DNA from: Oxytricha trifallax
Taxonomy: Eukaryota > Ciliophora > Spirotrichea > Sporadotrichida > Oxytrichidae
Direction: 5' to 3'
Assembly: GCA_000711775.1 (NCBI GenBank)
Contig: ARYC01020126.1
Coordinates: 1 to 64,000, forward strand
Length of the DNA stretch: 64,000 bases
The position numbers and the translations under genes were made by a program. The stretch's first letter is position 1. Every line of letters begins with the position of its first letter. Positions 46,111 through 57,239 of this stretch are shown here, piece by piece. Below the pieces are notes generated by a model, which was not told the origin of the DNA, did not search any database, and worked only from the letters and a program-made list of their open reading frames with translations.

Positions 46111-47170
46111 GCGAGACGAAAAAGCTAGTTTTTTTGGTCTATATAATATGAAGAGTATATAGATTTAATGTTTAAACTGCGCTATGGATGTGATATGTAT
46201 AGTGAATAAGTCAAACCAATACTGAACTATAAGTCTTTTGCAATTCTCTTAAAGCGTAGTCCATCAACTGTTCGCTCTCACTGCTTTAAAGCTTTATAAT
46301 TTAAGCATTAATAGCTGAATTCCTAGTTTAAGAGTAAGTCAAAGTTTCTTTAGAAGCATAATGACTATCTTATTAATGAAAAAACTTTTAAGTATTGGGC
46401 TCCATTCTCTCTCGATTAACGAGCTATTATGATTCTCTGCTAGTTCCCTGAGTTGAAGATCTCTGCATAATCTGTTGCAAACATTTATATATGAAACGGT
46501 ATCTCTTATAAAGGTGTAAATCGTATCAAGAGAGTATTTGATTTCAATCTGCCATTTTACAACAACAACTTAAATTATATTTAATTAAGTGCAGAGATCC
46601 TAATAGAATAATATTAAGTTTATTCATGCTCACGAGGCTGTGTTTACCTTCAACACTTATATCTAGATGTCTTGATATAAGAGGCATAGTTATATAGAAG
46701 TATATGACTAAGAAAGTCAAGGTATAATCAATGGCAATTCTTAGAAGTATTAGCGAGGATGCTGGTTTAGAAACTTATGTTATTCATTCTCGCTCTATTA
46801 AGACAGAGCAGTATATTAAGTTCTTAGAGCAGCTGAGAGAGAAGTACCCTGAATATGAGATTATACTGTTTGTTGATAATCTTTCAGTTCATAAGACAAA
46901 ATATACAAGGAAGTGTTATGAACAACTTAGAATAACGCCAGTGTTCAACGTACCTTACAGTCCATAGTTTAGTGAAATTGAATTCTACTGGGTATACTAA
47001 AAGGTCATTGTAAGATACTGCTGCTATACCACCTGATTCACGACCTACCTATTGATACAGTCGATTTTATAAAAAGTTCAGCTATGAGAGTTGATAATTA
47101 GTTGGCATAAAAGTGTGCTAAAGAAGGGAGAGTGAATGTATATAAATAAGTTTTAGAGTTAAGTTAATGA
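46109..47170 (+). pseudogene. TBE transposase, frame-shifted, first catalytic Asp replaced
   Basis: It opens at ATG 46109, shifts near 46150 to YIDLMFKLRYGCDMYSEQ and runs through SPSTVRSHC. At the first catalytic position HADEAVF is HAHEAVF (His codon 46631-46633). The second Asp (FVDNLSVH, 46875-46877) and the Glu (SEIEFYW, 46980-46982) remain. Shifts lie near 46620, 46715 and 47000, and a TGA at about 46494. The C-terminus VNVYKQVLELSQ ends at TGA 47168-47170. Inactive. Confidence 0.88.
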
Positions 47171-47179
47171 ATATTTAAG

Positions 47180-47969
47180 TCACATTTAAAACTCTTTCGT
47201 CGAGAGCTGGCTTCTCTTTCTTTTCTTCTACTTCTTGCTTCCCTCCTCCTAAGTTTCTTCTCTTGCTGCCAGCTCCAGCATCTATGTTCATTGACTCTGG
47301 CGGCTAAATATTTGAATAAAGTCTCTTGCTAACTTCATACTTTGTCTGCGACTTTCGCTCTCTGTGAAGCTTGCTCTATTCCTTCATCAAGAAGATGCCA
47401 TTACCAGATTTTTCTAAAGAGTTAAGCTAAAAATCTTACTTGAAATATAAGGGTGCTTCTGCAGCTCTGATAGCCAGCTCTCACTTATCTTGATCCCTTG
47501 TTTTTCCTTATCTTCTGAAGAGATGCTGTACCTTTTCTTATGAGATTTCTTGAATAATTTCTTTCAAGTAATCACCTTTAATTGTTGCAAGTATGCCAAA
47601 GAAATAGTTTCTTTCAGGTAGTTTATTTGACAACTGCTTCTTAGTAGGCAGGTACAGCGAAACCTCTGGATCATTCATAGCATCATCATATAAGTTAGTC
47701 ACTGAGATTTCTGGATAGTTTGGGATCTCTGCAAACTTTACATCTTAAGTTTTCAATGCTCTCTTCTCTTCGCAGAGTATGGCTCTTAGAAATGAAATTT
47801 TAGTACCTTCCATCGTTGGCAAGAACAAACCAACTACATAATCAAGATTAGCCACTTTGAGTTCATTACCTTGCTGCACCAGGTAGCGATGCAAAACCTC
47901 CTTGCTTCTAAATCTTTGAATTAATTCTTGTGCTTGCACTCTTTTCATTGCATCATTCATTGACTCCAT
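47180..47969 (-). pseudogene. TBE accessory ORF, frame-shifted
   Basis: ATG 47969 (MESMNDAMKRVQAQ), then FRSKEVLHRYL, GLFLPTMEG, KISFLRAILCEEKRALKT. After a shift near 47745 come VTNLYDDAMNDPEVSLYLP and PERNYFFGIL. Another shift occurs near 47540, and the charged tail has GAGSKRRNL and EEKKEKPALDE. The stop is unclear and it overlaps the transposase end tail to tail. Homologous to 3957-4740 and to the two-intron gene at 12170-12927. Confidence 0.85.
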
Positions 47970-48502
47970 CTTGTTTACAGATCTAAGAAATGAAAATCAA
48001 ATTTAAGTTTATTGATTTCAATTATTTACCTCTGTAAGATTTACTATTAAATATGGGCATCCTGTAGGAGGCCAAACTCTAAGAAGGATATGGAGAAAGT
48101 TTTGAGAACTGGTTTCAAACTTGAGAGATTGATATCAATTTCTACTGTTATAGTTCCATATTTTTAATTTTAAATTGGTACGTTCTTAATTAGGAGCATT
48201 AATTAATGCTAGTACTTAATTAGGAGCAACCTAATTTTAATCATAAAATCATAAAATACCTCCTAAAGCAGTACGTAATTAATTAGGTGCACCTCCTAAA
48301 TCGGTACGTGCTGTAATCAACTTATTATTGATAGTAAAAATGGTTACTTCCTCCCCCATATTTAGAGCTGGATTGTCTCTTATCACTTGTTTTTCTTCTC
48401 TAATACTCTAAGAATTTCCCTTGAAACTTGTTGGCTTGCAAAGCTCTCATATAAGCTCTCAGTAATAGAGGCAGTTTTATAATTTTAAATTCAAATTTAA
48501 AT
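47970..48502. promoter_or_regulatory. TBE intergenic spacer between divergent accessory and 57k ORFs
   Basis: Contains TTAGGAGCA / CCTCCTAAA words in both orientations (48180-48310), like the equivalent spacer at 3392-3956. A shared promoter function is inferred. Confidence 0.4.
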
Positions 48503-48680
48503 ATGAGCGCTAACATTTTATGAAAAACAACAACACTTCCATCAAACTAAATGAGACTAACCTTTGCCAACAATAAAAAGTGTGATAGCTGTGAGATGCA
48601 CAAATAAAAGAAGAAAAACCTCACACCTAATTCTACCACCTATTATCGTTTATAACAAAGAAATTTAACAAATTAAGAAA
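48503..48680 (+). pseudogene. TBE 57k ORF, first ~60 codons
   Basis: MSANIL at 48503 matches the start of the other 57k ORF (MSGNLL). It has a TGA at codon 7, then CDSCEMHK and a Lys/Asn/Thr-rich part to EMCGD. In frame, GGGGAC here corresponds to GGAGAC at 40628-40633, where the ORF continues as DREEEKG. Confidence 0.65.
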
Positions 48681-49680
48681 TGTGTGGGGACGACTAATTG
48701 GAAGCATGAAAACAGCAGATACTGGAAAGATTCAGGAGAAATCAAAAGCATTCTTATTCCAGAAAGCTGTCAAGGTAGTATCAAGAAATACAGGATCTGA
48801 GTGATTCTGAGAGTTACAGAGAATACGAAAGTGGTGGAGATGCACGACTCTAGAAAAGTGGTAGGGAGCCTAGCAGTGATCTAAAAGTATTTACATTAAA
48901 CCAACCAACTCTTAAAAGAGACTGTGGGCAAAGAATTCTTAGTGAACCAAATCACTTGTAAGCCTGAAATTAACCAAGTCGCTGATCCTAAGAATTGCGG
49001 TTTATTGGCAATACTCTTGCCATACCACTTAGCACTCGAGCTGCAAGGAGAGAAAATCTTCCATATATTTTCCAAGGATTGGATGACTATGTTAAGGTAC
49101 TACCTCGCCTTCAATCTAGAAGTGGGACACATTAAACTAGAGATTGGAAAATTATGAGTCACAGTGAATACAAAGGAAACTGAGTTGGTGGCTGAGAAGA
49201 GGAATGAAGACCTATGGAAATTGGCAAGTGAGGGGAAAGGTACTGAAACAATCTACATGAAGTCACATTTTGATATATGGGATGAATGGGTCCTGGAGAA
49301 TGGCAACAAAATGGAACTGGTTGACCAACAAGAAGTCCAAGATTAGTGCTTCAATGCAGAGGAAGTCTGAGGAGGAATTGAAAACTTCTTTTGCTCTCAG
49401 CAGAGAAAAGTTGAAGGATGAAGTGAACTTAGAATAGGAGGATAAGCAAAGCCTAATCTTATCCAGAGCATGATGTTAGCTAGACCAAAAAAGTTCTCAG
49501 AAGAGAGGATTGTGGAAGAATAGGAGGTAATGGTGAAGAAGGAACAAGAAAAGTGAACAAGGATGAGTAACCTGGTAGGTTGAATGAGGAGGAAGCAGCT
49601 GTAGAGGAAAAAGGTAATGGTATCCAAACTGATTAATGAACTACATAGCAATTTATATATCTCTAGGAACATTATTCATT
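48681..49680 (+). pseudogene. C48-like ORF element, copy 3 (3' half) with Cys motif
   Basis: Continues the element split at 40630: KCVGTTNWKHENSRY, IKSILIPESCQGS, then TGA (48798-48800) where copy 4 has Trp (NWVVLRI). It then reads VEMHDSRK (Asp 48846-48848), INQVADPKNCGLLAI (Gln 48975-48977, Cys 48996-48998), MLRYYLAFNLEVG, and a charged tail with EKRNEDLWKLASEGKG. The Asp, Gln and Cys spacing is that of Ulp1/SENP (C48) cysteine peptidases; the His expected before the Trp is Ile here and Asn in copy 4. A peptidase ancestry is therefore likely, activity is not. The tail to about 49680 is Glu/Lys-rich. Confidence 0.6.
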
Positions 49681-50150
49681 TTAATTTACCTTTTAGTAAT
49701 TATCTATCTCTATCTAATTTATAATGGTATAACATCTAATAAGAGCAGAATATTATGACATAAATTAATTGCTTATCCTGATTTAAATTTGATTAGTAAT
49801 TAGTTAAGTAAGTTATTAATATAGAGGATTCGTTATCTTATAAATTGATTGATAATATATATTTCATATATTAGCTCTATTTAGATTCAAATTTTATATT
49901 GAACTTCACATCTTTTTTTTAAAAAATCCTTTCTAAACGAATAATACCATGCTTAATTAACACTTAATTCATAATAAACATAGTAAATAAATAATAGCGG
50001 AAATAAAGGAAGGTAAGATTAAACTCATTATTTCAATTCTAATTAAATAATGAATTTTGAATCGATAATTTTCTTCAGTTTTATAATAAAAATGTAAAAA
50101 ATCATTGAGATAGACACATTCATAATTTTCAAAAGAAAAATAAATAAATC
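49681..50150. other. AT-rich stretch, no supported gene
   Basis: Only A/T-rich sequence and chance open frames. Confidence 0.5.
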
Positions 50151-51660
50151 TGAAAGTGATAATATTAATGTGCATATTTATATTAATAAATATAAAAATT
50201 AATCAGATGTTCACTCATGGACTTTATATTTTTGTTGTTAAAGGCTCATCATATACCCTATCAATGCCTCCCATTTCTGTAATCTTGCTCATCTTCTTGT
50301 TAATATATTATGAAATAAGATCAATTCTAGGTCCTATTTTAATTCAGAAGTTGTGTTGATAAATTGATCTCTTGTTTGAGACTCTATCTTGTTCACTCCA
50401 GGTAAATGTAATTATGCTTTAAAATAAACTAAATATCAATATTAACTTCCTAGAATCATTTAAAATATAGTTAATTTATTTTTTTTAATTCTATATATAT
50501 AAATGTATTCTAAGTCTTCTAACACTCCGTTATTAGGACAATCAATCGTCTTGCTATGTTGATTATGTCATCAATCAAATGTTTTCCTTGTTTATTTTTT
50601 ATCCGAGAAGTATATTAAGTTTATTTCTTTTAAATATCGTTTTCAATACAATGATTCATTCTGGCCTTATGTCTATGGTATCTCCTATAAACAACGACTT
50701 TTGGAAACATTGTTAGTAAGAATACTTATGATTGGCATATTGTTTAGTTTATGTCATGAGTAATCGCTTTTCTTTAGATTCAAGGAATCATTTGAAGTTG
50801 ACCAGCTATGCAACCAATCTTTCTTTTTCAAGGGGTTTTTTGAAATCAAAATGACTGTCAAAATTACATGCTTTTGTAGATCCTAAGAGTTATAGCAGGT
50901 TATTCATCATATATTGTATATTATTTTCATTTGTTAGTAAGATTTACTTATGACTCGCTTGTTTTCCTTTACTATCTGGTTGTTTTCATAAGACCATCTT
51001 ACATTTGCGTTTATTATTAAGCTTTTATAAATAAATATTAAATGTTTATTAATATTATTAATTTAATAATTGAGTATATAGGTAGGCTTGCTAAGGATCT
51101 TTGAGAGCCTTTAAGCTAGCTCTATATCTCATGCATAAGAAAACCAATGTCGGTATATACTGCTTGCTGGCCAAAATTTACTAATTATGTGCCTTTTATA
51201 GTTACGTGTCTCGAACAAAACGTAAAGTAAGTGTATTATTTATTTTACACGACTATATGATTATATTAAAAATTATAAAATATTAACTTATTCTTATATA
51301 TTACCAATTAAAGGAGTATTCTGCATGGTCCTTCTACAAAAGATTTAGTGTTGGATATTAATAGATTATTTAATATTTGTCTAGATATCTTTGCGTTCGG
51401 TAAGTTCAAATGTGTAGTTGATGACTTAGAAAGAAGACATAACCAGTATTGAAATGGCTTATTGCATCAAGCAATTTAAATATTATACCTCTAGTTCATC
51501 GAGATCGTGGTTGCACCTTAGTTAATAGCTAATTTGTAAGATATCTTCCACATGGTTTAAACCTTTTAATGCTGCTTCTAGCTAGATGGTCTTGAGGATA
51601 AAAGTAATCAAATTGAGTGAAATTTATTAAAGTGACTAAATTGGGTGATACTTATAAAGA
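50151..51660 (+). other. Possible membrane-protein MDS region (weak)
   Basis: Open frames on + carry a hydrophobic segment (SMPPISVILLIFLLIYYEI near 50255), a 170-codon block 50515-51030 (FQYNDSFWPYVYGISYKQRL) and blocks near 51310-51660 (AWSFYKRFSVGYQQI, EDITSIEMAYCIKQF). Composition is only slightly less AT-rich than the surroundings. With a single stop codon, open frames this long arise by chance in such DNA, so this is a weak call. Confidence 0.25.
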
Positions 51661-52735
51661 TTACAAATAGGAATTTGAATTTAACCAGAAAAATTGAGGG
51701 TTCATTAGTGAATTTATAATGACCGAAAATAAATATAATAACAATGAGTATAAAATGAGTATTTGTTTAAGGTAACTTCTCTTCATAGTGGTAATATTAG
51801 GTGTTTACAGGGCAAGGTCTTTCAGAAGATGCTCAATAAGTTTCAATCACATCATTGTTCTTTTAAAAATATATTGTAATTTATTTACTATAATATAAAA
51901 TCAATTGCCTTTTGTATAATAACAAATAGCAAATTGATTAATTATGATATTGAAATCAACCGTGCATTTAACAAAAGAGGTAGATTAGCAATATTCCATT
52001 CTTTATTGGATAATCATAGCAGTTAACTTACATTCGCTTAACATTTCAATTGACTCTTTCAATTCTCAGGAAACTTATATAAAAATAATTATCTTATTTT
52101 ATTTCTCTAAACCATAAAATAAATCATGACATATTAATATAATATATATATTAAAATATATATAAATATCATCTGGAATAAATAAGTACATACTAAATAC
52201 AACTAAAAATCATCCTCAAGTGATGAATTTTGATGTTAAGGAAGTTAATAATGAAGATCTTGGGTGATTTAATTGATGTTATTGAGATCAATGGTGTATC
52301 CTAACTCAAAAATTGATCACCATAATCTTATGAATATTTTTATAAATCTATCTTAAAAAGATGAAAATACTAATATAATTTTATTTGATACGAAGGTTAA
52401 TATTGGAAAGTCTTGGAGAAAGCTGTGATAAATTATCATTTCTTCAGCTAAATCATAGAGCAAAGCGTAATCAATCAATACATTGCCAAATTTTTAGTTA
52501 TATTCTTTATCATATCTTAATATAAAAGAATGTAAAAATTAGGATAAATAAAATTTTTAATAAAAAATGATAGATTAAGTTACTATATGTTGAAGGATTA
52601 CTACAAAAGCAATCCCCGAAATTTTCTAAAATTACATTTATTTTAACTTTCATTTCATGCTTTAATTTAAAATTGCCGTGATTGAAAAACTTTAACTTCA
52701 TCATATTCATTGTTTGCTTATGAATTGCTGATAGG
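51661..52735. other. AT-rich stretch, no supported gene
   Basis: A short coding-like piece at 52238-52295 (MKILGDLIDVIEINGVSQ) is the only candidate. Confidence 0.4.
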
Positions 52736-52739
52736 TCTG

Positions 52740-53175
52740 TTCATCAACCGAATGAGTATTCAAGTCCTCCATCTTAATGTTTCTTCTGCCAAGTTGATTG
52801 TGGATTGGCTCTGAGAGGTTGAAACCCACATCTTCAGCGTCGACGCATTGTTACTCCTCGCATAAATCTCTTTGTGGTATACCTCAAAGGCATCTGCAAT
52901 CTTCGATTTATCCTCTGAAGCCCTCTATGCCACATCTTCACCCTCCGCAGCCAGCCCTGCATCCTTTTCAGTAGTTGTCATCGTCATCGTGCCTTCTCTC
53001 GCGCATCTCTGGCTTTTCATCCTCAATATCACCCCTATTCATGAGTTTCTCTTCTTCACTATGACTTACTCATCATTTAGAGGCTGGTCTCCACATAATG
53101 CATCTCGGCATTTTTCAAACCAGTATTGCAAAAGAATTCACGGGAAGATCTTAGACTGAAGGCGGCCAGGGGCAC
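52740..53175 (-). pseudogene. Acidic protein with C-x4-C segment, copy A of a paralogous pair
   Basis: On -: WFEKCRDALCGDQPLNDEQ (53120 downward), then in a shifted frame SEEEKLMNRGDIEDEKPE and MRERRHDDDD. It parallels copy B at 57240-57800 (WKCQDARCEDQPPADEQ, NRREERLVNEGVIDDETPE, KRKRRDNDDE) residue for residue. At least one frameshift (near 53062). Function unknown. It is head to head with the + strand piece at 53280. Confidence 0.5.
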
Positions 53176-53279
53176 CACTAGAACCTCTATGCTTTTATTT
53201 ATGGAAATGGGGTCTCCGACTTAAGAAGTGTCGGGAGGATAAGTAGAGATCTTTATTTGAAAACCACCTATGGCATAGA

Positions 53280-53475
53280 GCTAGCGCCTCGAGACCCATT
53301 ACTTGTCAGTTGGAGCGATGATGATGATATTATAGACAATATACCTGCAGATCCCTCTAGGCTTCTCACCTTCGTTTAAAGACCAGTTCTCTTCCCCATT
53401 TGCGGTTGGATGCCCTTGCGGATACCCTTTCTGTTCAGAAGAATTCGATATCATACTTAATGCTAACCGTTAGGC
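53280..53475 (+). pseudogene. Fragment homologous to the 57.9 kb LARDG-family 5' part
   Basis: GACAATATACCTGCAGATCCCTC, TTCGTTTAAAG and TTGCGGATACC...CTGTTCAGAAGAATTCGA align with 57940-58065 (GACAATCTACTTGCAGATCTCTC, CGCGGATTATC, CTGTTCAGAGGAATTCGA). Frame not maintained. Confidence 0.5.
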
Positions 53476-54095
53476 TCGATGTGGATTTTTTAATCTGTCA
53501 GCACCTTAATAACGGATCGGCACATTCGTTAAAAGACACCACTGAGGGTGAGTGATCAGTCTGAGTGAATCCTAATTGGGAAGACGTGATCATGTGTTGA
53601 CCAATCGTCGATTGTTGTCGCTAGTTATTGACCTTGTATTAGATAGGGCCCCCACCTCTTGCCTTGGGCGCGTCCTATGTAGTAAATGATTAGTATTAGA
53701 CACCATCCTTAATTTTATAGTCTCTAGCGGGCTCCTCACCCTTCTTGATGGGCGTCATTAATGTGAATCTCAGTCACCTCCTGCCCCGGTAGCACTCCAT
53801 AGTCTGCTGGATGCGGTCACGATGGCAGTAAATGGTGTGGGAGTCGTAGAGGGTCAACAATAAGCCCAAGATACTCTGGGTATTGTGGCCTTAGTGTCTA
53901 TGTTCTTAGCAAGCATGTCACCTTGTGGCTCATCCCTTGCCAGCTCATCGATGGCGTTTGCTATTAGTCACTCTCCACCCCTGGGGGCAGAACGAAGTGA
54001 GACAGCTGCACTGACGACTAGGCCGGGTATAGATAGTGGTTATCCATAGGATATATGTAGGGGTCTTCCATTACGTGGCTCGAGAGATGCATTTA
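53476..54095 (-). CDS. GC-rich ORF block, unknown product
   Basis: On - from ATG 54073: MEDPYIYPMDNHYLYPAQ, SHFVLPPGVESDQQQT, then shifts to a frame with ILGLLLTLYDSHTIYCHRD, IQQTMECYRGRR and TPIKKGEEPARDYKIKDG. GC content is well above the window average, like 1-1780. Shifts lie near 53930 and elsewhere. Family not recognised. The block is bounded on the right by (AAT)n and by a motif shared with 15.35 kb. Confidence 0.35.
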
Positions 54096-54099
54096 GGAA

Positions 54100-54215
54100 T
54101 AATAATAAAAATAATAGTGATAATAAAAACAATAGTAATAATAATAATAATAATAATAGTAATAATAATGTGATCACATTGAGGTCTCTGTGGCCCGATC
54201 TTAATAAGCTAAAGA
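54100..54215. repeat. (AAT)n tract plus shared terminal-like motif
   Basis: AATAATAATA-type tract at about 54100-54170, then TGTGATCACATTGAGGTCTCTGTGG and CCCGATCTTAATAA (54171-54212), the inverse of 15344-15395. Confidence 0.5.
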
Positions 54216-54324
54216 ACTTTATAAGGGACTAGCCCTATTACTTCGTTTTGAAGATTCTCTCCAAGTATACTGAGTCTTCATCTTCTGCCTCTTCTTCTTC
54301 CTTTTCCTCTTCCTTTGTTCTTAT

Positions 54325-55400
54325 TCATTCTTCTCTTTCTTGGTTTTCCTTTCTTGTTTCTTCTTTGGTTGAGGATTTGCAGGTGGTCTCCAAAGTCTTT
54401 AATTTGAATTGGGTGTCAAAATATTTTACATTAATTGAGAATTTTAAGACTTTCTTGGATATATGTTCTTTACATCTAGTAGTGATTTGTTGAATTAGGT
54501 CACTTCTTAGGAAGTAGGCTTATTTATACAGGCATTTTAATTAAATCTCAATTATGTTTAGGTGTGAGGAATCGTCAGAACTGATTAAGATACAATATGC
54601 TTCGTTTGCTGTAACATTCTTCAGGATGTCTATGTTGAATAATCTTATGAAGCCTTCAAGTTCCTTTGAGGTTTCTTCTGCTGATGCGAGTTTTGTTTTT
54701 ATATGATCTAAAAGTGCACCCTTGCTCATGTTGACCATTGAGATCATTTCATGGCAGTCTATCTTTTCATAGATAGCTGTAATGGTACTGGAGAATTTCA
54801 GGATTCTCTTGCGTCAAATCTGTTTTGGAGTTGAGCTTTGGTTAGATTTTTCATGCCTAAGTATGGATCTTATTGATATTAATTAATTATTAATTATAAT
54901 TTTAATTAAGATCTATACTTAGTACTAAACCTTAATTTAATGATTCTTATTAAATTCCTATTTAGTACTAAATTTTTTCTGTGACGTATTTGCTTCATTG
55001 GTTTGAGTGACTGGGTACGTCATGTAGTGATTCCTTGACTTTCTTTCTTCTTCGATGTCTGACTCTATGTAGTTGGTAGGTTGGCTAGAGTCTTCTAAGT
55101 AAGAGCTGTCATTTGAGTTGTCGTCGTATCTTTGATTTTCCTCCACGGAGCTCCAATCTTCCTCATTGTCTGAGTATATTATCTTTTTTGTGATGATATC
55201 TCTATTCTTACTGGGTAGTGTAATGTCGCCGTCTGCTTTATAGGATTGAGCACTTTCTGTTTCTGAGCTCGAGTCGAGTTTTTAAGTTTTTAGCTGGTGG
55301 TGCTGTTATGTGTTTAGAGTTTGTGTCAATACTCCTCTGTAAGATTTATAGGGGTTTTGTTGTAGTATTTTGGGGTCTTATGAATTTATTATTTATTGAA
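54325..55400 (-). CDS. Acidic / coiled-coil gene in two blocks, unknown
   Basis: Block 1 (about 55400-54930): QQHHQLKTQKLDSSSETES, DNEEDWSSVEENQRYDDN, YIESDIEEERKSRNHY, with no TGA over about 150 codons. Block 2 (about 54826-54325): KFSSTITAIYEKIDCHEM, MSKGALLDHIKTKLASAEE, FIRLFNIDILKNVTANEA, ISKKVLKFSINVKYFD, and a Glu/Lys-rich end to TGA 54325-54327. An AT-rich insert of about 110 bases with TTTAGTACTAA-type repeats separates them and may be an IES or intron. No family is recognised; composition suggests a nuclear protein. Confidence 0.5.
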
Positions 55401-55819
55401 GCTAGTCTTAGCATTTGAAATAATTGTTGTGTCCATAGGTGAACTTACTCAAGGTTGTTTTCTTAGTCAAATTATATGCCAGTTAAGTATATTTAGAATT
55501 GGTTGATTAGTAAAAAGCTTTTTCTTATATGTTTTCTGTCGATAAACGTGAGTATCTCGAGTTTGTGGAGGCCCCATTGCTCCTAGTTTTGTTTAATGAT
55601 GTCGATTGTATAGTATGCTAAGTGTTGATATTAGCTATTTTCTACGTCTTCTTGGTGTCTCTTTGTATTTTGCTCAGTATACTCATTCTGTGTTTCTTAT
55701 TTAATAATTGTTTTGCTTTTTTTGCATTTAGGAATAAATTTTAAGTCTGATTTATATTATTAAATTACTTAAATACTTACTTTAGAAATTTGGTTGCTTT
55801 CTGATTTGTGATAGAAGCC

Positions 55820-55850
<31 letters not shown>

Positions 55851-57235
55851 TAGTACTAAGCGTAATAATAGAAAAGCAACCAAATATTTATAATAATTAT
55901 CTATTTATTATGAAATTAAACTTTTATCAACTTCTTATTCAAATTCAAATTATTCTTTTATATAGATTTTATTATTATTTCATTATATTTTGAGAATAAA
56001 AGGATATTTATTATATGAATATATAAGTTATTATGTGTATGATTAAGGTATATTTTATAAGTTAGAATTCTTCAAATATATTATATCTAGTGTAAATTAG
56101 CAATTAAAATTGCTTAATAGATTATAGAAAACATATTAAACACAAACACAGAAAATAATAGTTTTAATTTGTATTTAATTGTAAAATTATAGTTCTATGT
56201 TTATAATTTCTGCAACAGCATTACATGAACTGAGCATGAGTAATATACCTCAAAGTAAGCTAAGACATACCTTATATTTTATAAACTTTCAGCAATATTG
56301 CAATTAAGGAAGAGTACTAGTCCTCCCCTAAATCAATTTATATGTCATTAGATACTTACTTTAGAATAATATTCACTTCTACAATTTCAATTTTGGAGTA
56401 TATAAACTGCCTCGTCCATCAGTCTAAATGAACAATTTAAGTATATAAATGGAGTATATGAATTTTAATACTGCCAAATATGAATATTTATTCCAAATAA
56501 ATATTATTAAGTTAAAGTAATTGAATATATCAATTGATCAAATTGTCTTTCATTATTGGCCTGTAATATATCTGAAAATCAAGGTCATTAGTTCAATAAT
56601 AGTATGAGACTCATTAATCTTATTATAATTTGAAATTGACTTATCAGAACATAAAATATAAAACCGCCTTTGAAATAGAGTAATTTACATTTTTAACTTA
56701 TGTAAATATTATTAATCTTTTCTATAACACTTAAAATATTAAAAATAATTCAAGTATAATAATAAGTAGGGATCAACTAAATACCATATAAAGTAGTACG
56801 TATTTATTAAAAAATGAGAAAATAGCTAGTTTTCTATAACGTTCTCTCACAAATTGCTCATAAATCACTTAATATTAGGACTTTAATAAATATACAACTT
56901 AATAAATGACATTAATCATCAGTAAATTCAATAGGAAAAGGTAATTTTATTATATTATTGAATATGAATTATTAGTTAAAATTAAAAACATCCATTTATA
57001 TCTTCAGTTTAAGTATTGTTGAATTCATTGAATAATTAATGATTCATAGAATGAATTGGAAATATTGAACAATATGAAGACATCATCGATGTATTAAAAG
57101 CACATAATACATGACTATTCTTTTATTTTAAAATTAATATATAAAATAATTTAAAATTTGGGAGAAATGTTTTGTTATTATTTAATTCATAATTGTTATT
57201 CTTTAAGTGCAAAGTTTATTAGCTATATCTAAATT
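55401..57235. other. AT-rich stretch with TA microsatellite and small hairpin
   Basis: (TA)n at about 55818-55845 lies inside the hairpin 55789-55884 (listed separately). No gene is supported elsewhere. Confidence 0.5.
55789..55884. ncRNA. Candidate small structured RNA or hairpin repeat, copy 2
   Basis: The stem TTTGGTTGCTTT (55789-55800) pairs with AAAGCAACCAAA (55873-55884). The inner block TGATTTGTGATAGAAGCC matches copy 1 at 34732 on. Upstream CTTAAATACT and AATTTGG are shared with copy 1. The loop is expanded by a TA repeat. Confidence 0.4.
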
Positions 57236-57239
57236 TCAC

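Larger units (their letters stand above)
46027..48680 (+). mobile_element. TBE left part (inverted repeat, transposase, accessory ORF, 57k start), second half of permuted TBE
   Basis: Starts CAAAACCCCAAAAATCC at 46027, preceded by AAT (46024-46026). Gene order (transposase +, accessory -, 57k start +) is the inverse of the TBE at 1786-5922 and is complete only if joined to 40631-41999. Ends at TGTGTGGGG (48681 on), a word also present at 40622. Confidence 0.85.
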
